The position numbers and the translations under genes were made by a program. From Falsirhodobacter xinxiangensis (GTDB taxonomy: Bacteria; Pseudomonadota; Alphaproteobacteria; Rhodobacterales; Rhodobacteraceae), in the NCBI RefSeq assembly GCF_004959935.1, contig NZ_SMYN01000014.1, positions 1-64,000 on the forward strand: a stretch of 64,000 bases of DNA. The letters are read 5' to 3'. Below, one piece after another: positions 19,015-26,881 of this stretch (position 1 is its first letter; the number at the start of each line of letters is the position of its first letter). Under the pieces are notes generated by a model. That model searched no databases. It saw nothing but the letters and a program-made list of their open reading frames with translations, and had not been told where the DNA came from.

Positions 19015-20193
19015 ATGGGACTGATTGACTTCATCGCGGAAAAGGCGCCGCAGATGCGCGCCGTGTTCGAGGATCTGCACGCCAACCCCGAGATCGGCTT
19101 CGAGGAAACGCGCACCTCCGCCATCGTCGAAGGGCATCTGCGCGACTGGGGCTTCGACGAGGTTCATGCCGGGATCGGCGGAACCGGCGTGGTTGGCATC
19201 CTGCGGGGCAAGGGGCAGGGGAACCGCCGCATCGGGTTACGCGCCGACATGGATGCGCTGCCGATCCAGGAGGTGACGGGCCTCGGCTATGCCTCGCGGA
19301 CGGCGAACACGATGCATGCCTGCGGGCATGACGGGCATACCACGATGCTGCTGTCCGCCGCGCAATACCTTGCGGCGACGCGGGACTTCGACGGCACCGC
19401 GGTCTTCATCTTCCAGCCCGCCGAGGAGGGTCTGGGCGGCGCGCGCCGCATGATCGCCGAGGGGCTGTTCGAGCGGTTTCCCGTCGACGAGGTTTACGGC
19501 ATGCACAATCAGCCCCTGTCGCAGATCGGGCAGGCCCGCATCCGCAAGGGGCCGATGATGGCCGGTGCGTCCTTTTTCGACATCACCATCAATGGCAAAG
19601 GCAGCCATGCGGCGCAGCCGGACCGGTCCAAGGACGCGCTGGTGATCGGGGCGGACCTGGTGGGCCAGCTTCAGACGATCGTGTCGCGCAACGTCGATCC
19701 CGTCAAAGCCTGCGTTCTGTCCTGTACCCAGTTCCACACGGGGTCGGCCTACAACATCATTCCCGAAACTGCCGTGATCACCGGCACGGTGCGCTATTTC
19801 GATCAGGCGGTCATGGATCTGGTGGCAGAGCGGATGCGTGCGCTTTGCGCGGGGCTTGCCGCCGGACACGGCATCGCCATCGACGTGGACATTCGCAACG
19901 TCTTCGACGTGCTGGTCAACGATGCCGACCTGTCGGACGCCTATATCGCCGCCGCCGCCGACGTTCTGGGCGCAGAGAACGTGGATGGCGAAGGCCCGCA
20001 GTTCATGGGGTCCGAGGATTTCGCCGACATGGCCGCCGCGATTCCCGGCGCCTACATCAACGTCATGCATGGCGGGCAAGCCGCGCTGCACAACCCCGCC
20101 TTCACGCTCGACCCCGAGGTGCTGCCCATCGGCGCCTCCATCTATGCACGGCTGGTCGAGCGCCGCATGCCGCTTGAAAGGACTGCCGCCTGA
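19015..20193 (+). CDS. M20 amidohydrolase (hippurate hydrolase/aminoacylase type)
   Basis: 392 aa M20D-family metallohydrolase. Metal-site motifs are ADMDALPI, MHACGHDGHTTML and QPAEEGLGGARRM (catalytic Glu), followed by the dimerisation insert and a closing MGSEDFADM segment. Enzymes of this family remove N-acyl groups from amino acids or hydrolyse indole-acetyl and hippuryl amides. GAGGAGGG precedes the ATG. The context suggests it deacylates an imported N-acyl amino acid or peptide in the cytoplasm. Confidence 0.92.
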   Translation: MGLIDFIAEKAPQMRAVFEDLHANPEIGFEETRTSAIVEGHLRDWGFDEVHAGIGGTGVVGILRGKGQGNRRIGLRADMDALPIQEVTGLGYASRTANTMHACGHDGHTTMLLSAAQYLAATRDFDGTAVFIFQPAEEGLGGARRMIAEGLFERFPVDEVYGMHNQPLSQIGQARIRKGPMMAGASFFDITINGKGSHAAQPDRSKDALVIGADLVGQLQTIVSRNVDPVKACVLSCTQFHTGSAYNIIPETAVITGTVRYFDQAVMDLVAERMRALCAGLAAGHGIAIDVDIRNVFDVLVNDADLSDAYIAAAADVLGAENVDGEGPQFMGSEDFADMAAAIPGAYINVMHGGQAALHNPAFTLDPEVLPIGASIYARLVERRMPLERTAA

Positions 20194-21326
20194 TGACCTT
20201 CGCCGATATCCCCTTCGATACCGAGGACATGATCCGCCGTCTGCGCCCGTGGATCGAAACCGAAAGCCCAACCTTCGATGCTGCCGCCGTGGCGCGGATG
20301 GTGGACGTCGTCGCCTATGACGCAGCGGCGGCAGGCGCGACGGTGGAGGTGATACCGGGGCGGATGGGGTGCGGGCCGTCCCTGCGCGCGCGCTTTCCTC
20401 ATCCCGATCAGGGCAAGCCGGGCATCCTCGTCTCGGGGCATCTGGACACGGTGCACCCGGTCGGCACGCTGAATGCGAACCCGTGGCGGCGCGAGGACGG
20501 CAAGATCTACGGCCCCGGCATCCAGGACATGAAGGGCGGCAACTTCGCCGCGCTGGAGGCCATGCGCCAGATCATGCGGGCGGGCGGGCGCACCAACTTG
20601 CCGGTGACCTTCCTTCTGACGCCGGACGAGGAGATCGGCACCCCTGCCACCCGCGATCTGATCGAGCAGGAGGCGCTTCTGAACCGCTACGTCATCGTGC
20701 CGGAACCCGCGCTGGAGGACGAGGCCTGCGTCATCGGTCGCTATGCCATTGCGCGGTTCAACCTCGAGACGCGCGGCGTGCCGTCCCATGCCGGTTGGGC
20801 GTTGAAGGAGGGCCGGTCGGCCATCGCGAGGATGGCCCGCGCCATCCCGAAGATCGAGGCGATGACGACCGAGGATTGCACCTTTTCCGTCGGCGTCATC
20901 CATGCGGGCCAGTGGGTGAACTGCGTGTCCTCCTCCTGCCTTGCGGAGGTGCTGTCGATGGCGAAGACCGATGCCGATCTGGAAGGTGGCATCGCGGCGA
21001 TGCTGGAGCTTTCGGGCAGCGACGGCGGCGTCGAGCTGATCGTGACGCGGGGCGTGACCCGCCCGGTCTGGAGCCCCGGTCAACCGCAGGATCTGGCTCT
21101 GTTCGACCGGGCGGCGGACATCGCGCAGCGCTGCGGATTTGCCCTGTCGCATCACCCGTCGGGCGGCGGGTCGGACGGTAACTTCACCGGCGCGCTTGGT
21201 ATCCCCACGCTCGATTCCACCGGGGTGCGCGGTGCGGGGCTGCATACATTGGGCGAGCACATCTTCGAGGAAAGCCTGCCTCAGCGGGCGCGTTTCCACG
21301 CCGGCCTGTTTCTTGAGCTGACCTGA
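20193..21326 (+). CDS. M20 peptidase (carboxypeptidase G2-like)
   Basis: 377 aa, M20A/CPG2 subgroup. Visible zinc-site elements are SGHLDTVHPVG, GPGIQDMKGG, TPDEEIGTP with the catalytic Glu pair, and the late SHHPSGGGSDGNF region. CPG2-like enzymes release C-terminal glutamate or cleave similar dipeptides. The start overlaps the stop of the other M20 gene by one base (TGATG) and its own stop overlaps the next start. Two M20 enzymes of different subgroups side by side imply sequential cleavage of one compound. Confidence 0.9.
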   Translation: MTFADIPFDTEDMIRRLRPWIETESPTFDAAAVARMVDVVAYDAAAAGATVEVIPGRMGCGPSLRARFPHPDQGKPGILVSGHLDTVHPVGTLNANPWRREDGKIYGPGIQDMKGGNFAALEAMRQIMRAGGRTNLPVTFLLTPDEEIGTPATRDLIEQEALLNRYVIVPEPALEDEACVIGRYAIARFNLETRGVPSHAGWALKEGRSAIARMARAIPKIEAMTTEDCTFSVGVIHAGQWVNCVSSSCLAEVLSMAKTDADLEGGIAAMLELSGSDGGVELIVTRGVTRPVWSPGQPQDLALFDRAADIAQRCGFALSHHPSGGGSDGNFTGALGIPTLDSTGVRGAGLHTLGEHIFEESLPQRARFHAGLFLELT

Positions 21327-23614
21327 TGACAGCCGAGGCGACGCACCGCCTGGAGGGGCTGCACGCACCGGTTCAGATTCGCATCGATCCGTGGGGCATC
21401 GCCCATATACGCGCGGAGAACAGAGACGATCTGTTCTTTGCCCAAGGATGGAATGCGGCGCGCGACCGGCTTTGGCAGATCGATGTCGCCCGCAAGCGCG
21501 GCCTTGGGTTGTTGGCGGGGGATTTCGGGCCGGGCTATCTGGAGCAGGACCGGGCCTCGCGCTTGCTGCTCTATCGCGGTGATATGGAGGCCGAGTGGGC
21601 CGCGTATGCTCCCGACGCGCGGGAGATATGCGCCGCATTCGTGGCAGGGATCAACGCATATGTGGGCGAGGTGCTGGCCGGACGAGCGGAGATGCCGCCG
21701 GAATTCGCCCTTTTGGGCTGCTCCCCCTCGCCATGGCAGGCAGAGGATGTAGTGCGCATCCGCAGCCACTCCCTGACACGAAATGTCACGTCGGAAGTGC
21801 TGCGCGCCCGCGTCATGGCGCTGGCCGGAGCGGAGAAAGGCGCCGCGTTGGACATTCTGCGCAAGCAGCTGTCGCCGGTGGTCGTCCCGGACATCCCCGA
21901 AGGACTGGATCTGTCGATCTTCTCCGACCGGGTGCTGCGGGACTTCCTGCTGGGCGTCAGCCCGGTCAGCTTCACGCCCGAACGGCTGGCCGCTCCCCTG
22001 AAGGACGCAAGCCTGTGGACCGAGCCGACCCCATTTGGCGAGATCGACCGCGTCGCATCGGGCGAGGGGTCCAACAACTGGGCGATCTCCGGATCGCGCA
22101 CGCAATCGGGGCGTCCGATCCTCTGCCTCGATCCGCATCGGACCCATACGCTGCCCTCGGTGCGCTATATCGTGCATCTGACCATGCCGGGTCTTGACGT
22201 GATCGGCGCGGGAGAGCCGATGGTGCCCGGCATCTCCATGGGCCATAACGGCACGGCCGCTTTCGGCCTGACGATCTTCGGACACGATCAGGAGGATCTG
22301 TGCTGCTATCGCACCGATCCGACCGACCCCGACCTTTATTTCCACAAGGATGCGTGGCATCGCATGGAGGTGCTGCAAGAATCCGTGCCCGTCAGGGGTC
22401 ATCCGGATCAGCAGATCACGCTGCGATTTACCTGCCATGGCCCATTGGTTCACCAACAGGATGGCTTCGCCTTTGCCTTGCGCACGGTCTGGACTGGGCC
22501 GGGCACCGCACCCTACATGGCCAGCCTGTCCGTGATGCGCGCGACGACGAAGGATGCCTATATCGAGGCGTTGAGAGGGTGGGGGTGCCCTTCGGTCAAT
22601 CATATCTACGCCGATGCAGGCGGGACGATCGTGTGGAAGCCCTCTGGCGCATGGCCGCAGCGCGTAGAAGGGGACGGGCTGCTTCCGGTGCCAGGGGATG
22701 GATCGCACGAATGGCTTGGCCTGCATGACCCGACCCACGGCCCATTGGAGATTGATCCCCCGCGCGGCTTCATCGCGACTGCGAATGCCATGAACCTGCC
22801 CAGCGAGTGGACCGGACCGATCCCCGGATACGAGTGGCTCGACCGTAGCCGTCACGATTTCCTGAATGACGCATTGGCTGCAAATGCCTCTGTCACTTTG
22901 GACGATTGTGCGGCCCTGCAACTGAGCTGCCACTCTGATGTGGCGCGTCGGCTTGCCGCGTGGATTGGCGCGCAGCCAGCGCCCGCGCGCGTCGCTGCGT
23001 TGGTGTCCGACTTCGACGGCGTGCTTGCCGTTGAAAGTGCCGCTGCCGCCTATCTGGAAGTCCTGCTTTCGCGTCATCTGGGGCAGGCGATCGCCACCGC
23101 GGCGGGGGCCAGCGGCGATGCGATCGCCCTGCTCGGGCCTTTCGATCCGGCGTCGTTGATGGACTGGCTCGACGGGCATTCCCTTCCCTCGCTGGCGGCA
23201 ACGCTCGATGCGGCATGGACCGATTGCGTTGCCCTTATGGGTGGTGATCCGGCGAAATGGTTCTGGGGGGAAATCCACCGCCTGACCTTGCGCCATCCGC
23301 TGCACAGAATCGCCCCAAAGGAATGGTCCTGCGCACCAATCATGCGCGGTGGTTCCTCCTCCAGCCTGAATTACGCGGGATATCGGGCGGACGATTTCAG
23401 CGTCCTGATGGGACCGTCGGTGCGGATGCTGATCGATGTGGGCGATTGGGATGCCAGCCGTTTCGTCAACACGCCGGGACAGTCGGGCGATCCCGAGAGT
23501 GGGCATTACAGCGATCTTCAGGACGACTGGACTTATGGGCGGTATCATCCCCTTCTTTACACGGAGGCGGCGGTGGAGGCGGCCGCCAGTGCGCGCCTAC
23601 ACCTCGTTCCCTAA
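21326..23614 (+). CDS. Penicillin acylase family (Ntn) hydrolase
   Basis: 762 aa. The precursor layout is alpha chain, spacer and beta chain. The self-cleavage site is Gly-Ser at 248-249 in GEGSNNWAI, Ser249 being the N-terminal nucleophile of the beta chain. Family members hydrolyse penicillins, acyl-homoserine lactones or other N-acyl amides and normally carry a signal peptide. Here the N-terminus (MTAEATHRLEGLHAP) shows none, so the enzyme seems cytoplasmic and would act after uptake by the upstream ABC importer. Last gene of the operon. Confidence 0.9.
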   Translation: MTAEATHRLEGLHAPVQIRIDPWGIAHIRAENRDDLFFAQGWNAARDRLWQIDVARKRGLGLLAGDFGPGYLEQDRASRLLLYRGDMEAEWAAYAPDAREICAAFVAGINAYVGEVLAGRAEMPPEFALLGCSPSPWQAEDVVRIRSHSLTRNVTSEVLRARVMALAGAEKGAALDILRKQLSPVVVPDIPEGLDLSIFSDRVLRDFLLGVSPVSFTPERLAAPLKDASLWTEPTPFGEIDRVASGEGSNNWAISGSRTQSGRPILCLDPHRTHTLPSVRYIVHLTMPGLDVIGAGEPMVPGISMGHNGTAAFGLTIFGHDQEDLCCYRTDPTDPDLYFHKDAWHRMEVLQESVPVRGHPDQQITLRFTCHGPLVHQQDGFAFALRTVWTGPGTAPYMASLSVMRATTKDAYIEALRGWGCPSVNHIYADAGGTIVWKPSGAWPQRVEGDGLLPVPGDGSHEWLGLHDPTHGPLEIDPPRGFIATANAMNLPSEWTGPIPGYEWLDRSRHDFLNDALAANASVTLDDCAALQLSCHSDVARRLAAWIGAQPAPARVAALVSDFDGVLAVESAAAAYLEVLLSRHLGQAIATAAGASGDAIALLGPFDPASLMDWLDGHSLPSLAATLDAAWTDCVALMGGDPAKWFWGEIHRLTLRHPLHRIAPKEWSCAPIMRGGSSSSLNYAGYRADDFSVLMGPSVRMLIDVGDWDASRFVNTPGQSGDPESGHYSDLQDDWTYGRYHPLLYTEAAVEAAASARLHLVP

Positions 23615-23741
23615 GGCGGTCATGGAAGACATGCACAATATTTCAACCATCCGCTTAGTCCCGCCATTAGTAGCATGACTGACCTCTGCCCGGTTTAGGG
23701 CGGCATCGTCGCTCGGAGTTCGTTGCGGACGGGCACGAAAA

Positions 23742-24345
23742 TCACACGTGATTGCTGTCGGGAGCGTTGTATCTCTTCATACTGACGATGCGGATCTGGA
23801 TTTCTGCGATCTGTCGATCCGTTGAGGCAGTTCATCCGCGCCTCGACGCGGCTTCGGACATGGTGGCCGACCGAATGCTTCCAGTCGGCGCGCGCCAAGG
23901 CGTCGCGTCTCGTGCAATATGGCTTTGCAGACGCGGGCGGCCGGGCCGTCCTCTTTCCAGGCGCCGTTCCGACGGATGGGTTTGCGTGCTTCGGCTCCCT
24001 GATCGATGAATGGGTTATGACAGTGCATCGTGTCGTAGGCACAGTCAGCCGTAATCGAACCGATCTTTCCATCCTCAGGGATTTGCGCCAGGAGTTCCGC
24101 TTGCGACGGGCTGTCGCCCTGTCGGCTGGGATAGTCCGGAACCGGCCAGTCCAACCCTGCCATCTCGATCAGGCAGGCGACCAATCCAACCGTTTGTCGC
24201 ATCCGTAGCCGAACCGTCCCGGAGCTTCGCCCGTTCAGGGGTGAAAACAGTCCACCGAGCGCCCCTCATCGTTCCAACGTCAAGACAGGTCTGGATCGGG
24301 CGCTCCGAGAACGTCTCCGGATGACCACGCTTTCCGGCCTTCACA
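23742..24345 (-). pseudogene. IS5-family transposase remnant
   Basis: Pieces of an IS5-type transposase lie in all three minus-strand frames: GKRGHPETFSERPIQTCL at the 24345 end, MAGLDWPVPDY and ITADCAYD in the middle, HHVRSRVEARMNCLN, and a terminal AEIQIRIVSMKRYN piece ending at 23742. The segment between VPDY and the DCAYD block is missing compared with intact members. The gene is frameshifted and internally deleted, so it cannot be active. Confidence 0.75.
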
Positions 24346-24394
24346 GCGTTCGAAACCAGCGCCGGGGCAAATCGAGAGCGGGCCGCGGTGGCGC

Positions 24395-24595
24395 AGGCCG
24401 GCACCCGGCGCAGTTCAGGCTTCAGCCGCCGGATTTCGGCATCCTTCTCCCTGTCGCCCGCCACCGCCTTCGCGAACTTGAGCTTCCAATCAAGGAGGGA
24501 GTGCGTGCCCGCACCGAGCCTCCTTCGCTGCGGAGCCCCGTTCCGTCATCTGCGCCATTGCGTCACGCTTGAAGTCGTCAGTGAAAGTGCCGGTG
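24395..24595 (-). pseudogene. IS3-family OrfA remnant
   Basis: Minus-strand reading shows FTDDFKRDAMAQMTERG and, in another frame, AVAGDREKDAEIRRLKPELRRV. These are the N-terminal and leucine-zipper parts of an IS3-type OrfA. The middle is disrupted by a stop and a shift. It directly abuts the IS5 remnant and ends about 25 bp from the amino acid permease stop codon. Confidence 0.65.
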
Positions 24596-24618
24596 ACAGG
24601 CCTCAAAGTTGGCGAAAC

Positions 24619-25281
24619 TTATGCCACCGGCCTCGCCAACCTGCCGGAAAGACGAACAGCCGGAAGCAGGATCACCAAGTAAAGCAGCGCGGCCAGCGTG
24701 ATCGGCGATGTGTTGAACGTTACGGAACGTGCAACGCCTGCCATGTAAAGCAATTCCGCAACGGCGATGATCGAGGCAAGTGACGTGCCCTTTACCACCT
24801 CGATCATGTTGGAAGCTCGGTCGGGCAGCACGATCCGGAAAGCTTGCGGCAGGACCACATGACGCAAGGCACCAGCTTCCGTCAGGCCCATGGACCGCGC
24901 CGCTTCCATCTGCCCTTTCGGCACCGCGCCAATCTCCGCCCGCAGGATTTCACAGTAGTAGGCCGAATTGTTTAGCGCCAAGGCCACGATCACGCATGGA
25001 AATGCAGGCAACCGGATGCCAAGAAATGGCAGCGCCGAATAGATCACGATGATCAGAACCAAGGGCGGCAGAGCGCGGATTGTGTGGACCCATGTCCGCA
25101 CCGCAGCGCGGACGAACCCGTTCCGAGCGCCCGGCGCAAGCGCGAGGCCCAACCCCGTCGCGATCCCCAAAGGATTAAGCACGGACGTCGGCAGGACCGT
25201 AATCAGGAAGCCTTTCAGCAGGAACGGCAAGGCCTCCATCATGATGTCGATGCTGAAGACCTGATCGATAAGCGTGCTCAT
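24619..25281 (-). CDS. Polar amino acid ABC transporter permease (orphan)
   Basis: 220 aa HisM/GltJ-like inner-membrane permease. It has the PxLLxGxxxT-type start (ALPFLLKGFLITV) and the EAA-like loop AARSMGLTEAGALRHVVLPQAFRIVLP. Start is ATG 25281; the frame stays open upstream only because the preceding permease has shifted into it. The cognate ATPase is reduced to a fragment, the partner permease is broken and no binding protein is present. It is probably non-functional alone despite an intact frame. Confidence 0.7.
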   Translation of the reverse strand: MSTLIDQVFSIDIMMEALPFLLKGFLITVLPTSVLNPLGIATGLGLALAPGARNGFVRAAVRTWVHTIRALPPLVLIIVIYSALPFLGIRLPAFPCVIVALALNNSAYYCEILRAEIGAVPKGQMEAARSMGLTEAGALRHVVLPQAFRIVLPDRASNMIEVVKGTSLASIIAVAELLYMAGVARSVTFNTSPITLAALLYLVILLPAVRLSGRLARPVA

Positions 25282-25943
25282 GCCTTGCGCCCCCAAGGCC
25301 ATGCGGCGTTCGATGCGGCTCGCCAGCGTCGTCAGCGGAATGAAGATGATCATGTATCCGATCGCCGCGATGATCAGCGGCGTTGCGTTGCCGGAAAATG
25401 CTTGTGCGGTCTGCGCCTCGTTCAGCAGTTCGGGCATGCCGATGGCGGTCCCCGAGAGCGGTGTTTCTGGTGATCCCTATCGCGCGGTTGGTCAATCGCT
25501 TGAGGCAGGATGACGTAATGCAGGGTCTGGGCTTGGGTCATGCCGGTGGAACGCGACGCTTCTGCCGGGCCCTTGGGGATCGCGGTGATGCCCGCTCCAA
25601 AAATATCTTCAGCAAAAGCGGCGAGGATCGCAGTCGGTACCAACCCCAGCACCCATGTTGCAGAAAGGTTCGCGCCAAGGCTGGGTAGTCCGAAATACCT
25701 CAGCAACAGCAGGGCCAACGGCGGCAGCGCCCGTATGCAGCCTACCCAAAGGCGCAGTATCTCCACGATCCAGCGCGGCGAGGCCAGCCGGATCAATGCC
25801 CGCGCGAGGCCTGCCGCCAGCCCGGAGACGACCACGACGAAAGCCAGTAAGACAGTGATCCACGCGCCCCTCAGCAACGTGGGAAAGTAATCCACTGCGA
25901 CCGAAAGGTTGAAGAAGACATCGAGAAGACGCGAGATGTCCAT
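25278..25943 (-). pseudogene. Amino acid ABC transporter permease, frameshifted
   Basis: Begins as a good permease (about 150 residues to YVILPQAI), then loses frame near 25490. NRAIGITRNTALG continues in a second frame, and an extra base in the run at about 25449-25452 moves it into a third (TAIGMPELLNEAQTAQ through ASRIERR). A further extra base near 25296 prevents what would read MAWGRKA and stop at the ATGA overlap with the next permease. At least two shifts plus a small deletion indicate decay. Confidence 0.72.
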
Positions 25944-26112
25944 TCAATGCCCCTGCGTCAGGAATTGCTTGGCGCAGCTTTCCGGTCCCTTGGCCATGAT
26001 TGCAGCGGGAATGTCGTATTCGATGAACCTCGCCCGCCTCCATGAAAGCGATGCGGTCGGCGGCGTCGCGGGCAAAGCGCATCTCATGGCTGACGACGCG
26101 CATGGACATGCC
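25944..26112 (-). pseudogene. C-terminal fragment of amino acid ABC ATPase
   Basis: Reads SMRVVSHEMRFARDAADRIAFMEAGEV, the H-loop and C-terminal region of a polar amino acid transporter ATPase. After a one-base shift it continues as IEYDIPAAIMAKGPES and CAKQFLTQGH to a stop that touches the permease ATG. Walker motifs are absent. It is fused upstream to an unrelated MFS fragment. Confidence 0.65.
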
Positions 26113-26380
26113 CGCCCCGACCGAGTTCAGAAGGATTTCGACGATCGCCCAGAGGAACAAGCGCGTGGCGCCGAAATGGTCGGCCAGCCAACTGCTGGCG
26201 GGGATCGTCGCGCCCAGCGTCACCAGATAGAGAGAGACGGCAAGGTTGACCCGCGGCGGCTCCACCCCGAAATCGGCGGCGATGGCCGGAATGGCCGCGA
26301 CAAGGATCGTTGCGTCCAGCTGCTCCATCAGGACACCGTCAGGGCAAGCAGCACGATGCCGCCGCTGGTCGTGTCATCTG
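26113..26380 (-). pseudogene. N-terminal fragment of MFS (EmrB/DHA2-like) transporter
   Basis: MEQLDATILVAAIPAIAADF and the following LYLVTLGATIPASSWLADHF are the first two transmembrane segments of a 14-helix MFS exporter. The upstream residues (GGIVLLALTV) are in another frame, so the start is damaged too. The frame runs without a stop into the ABC ATPase fragment, which gives a meaningless chimera. Confidence 0.6.
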
Positions 26381-26387
26381 CGGCCCT

Positions 26388-26735
26388 TCACAGCTCCCGA
26401 GTCGCCGCGACGATCTGCGGGATGGTGGCGAAGCCCTCGCTCAGCCCGTCCAAACCCGTCCGAACAGCGCCATGCGGAAGGGTGGTCCCATGATCCAAGG
26501 GGATACTTTCAGCACCGATAGGCGGCCCGTTCCGGTCTCCGCAGCTTCGCGCCGAAGGCGCTTCCGTATTCCTCCTGCCGGTTCTAACGCAGATGGATGA
26601 TCTCGCGGTCAGAAAGCTCGGCATTGCCTGGAAGCGAGACGATGCTGCCCGCGCCGGTGTCGAAAGGGTAGGGCACCTCGTCGTTGCACCAATCGGCCAT
26701 CGCGGTGATTGCAGCCGAGGCAGAGGCGAACTTCT
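26388..26735 (-). pseudogene. Probable polysaccharide deacetylase remnant
   Basis: Minus-strand pieces in different frames: MADWCNDEVPYPFDTGAGS and ELSDREIIHLR, then REAAETGTGRLSVLKVSPWI with MGPPFRMALFGRV, then SEGFATIPQIVAATREL ending at 26388. This order resembles the C-terminal part of allantoinase/PuuE-like polysaccharide deacetylases. Stops and shifts interrupt it. The family assignment is from memory of the pattern and is moderate. Confidence 0.4.
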
Positions 26736-26862
26736 ATGCAACTCTGGAAACTGACGCCGTGGCCGCGTAACTGACCCTAATCGGCCTTCGGCAAACCCGG
26801 AGCGGTTTACTGGCCCTGCGCTCAGACACAAAGCCTGTCCGATCTACGGAGCATCCTGTTTG

Positions 26863-26876
26863 CGCACCTTTGTGCG
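26863..26876 (-). terminator. Small hairpin after the nitrate reductase gene
   Basis: CGCAC/GTGCG stem with a four-base loop begins just past the nasA stop codon. No T tract follows, so it may only protect the 3' end of the transcript. Confidence 0.25.
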
Positions 26877-26881
26877 ATAAC

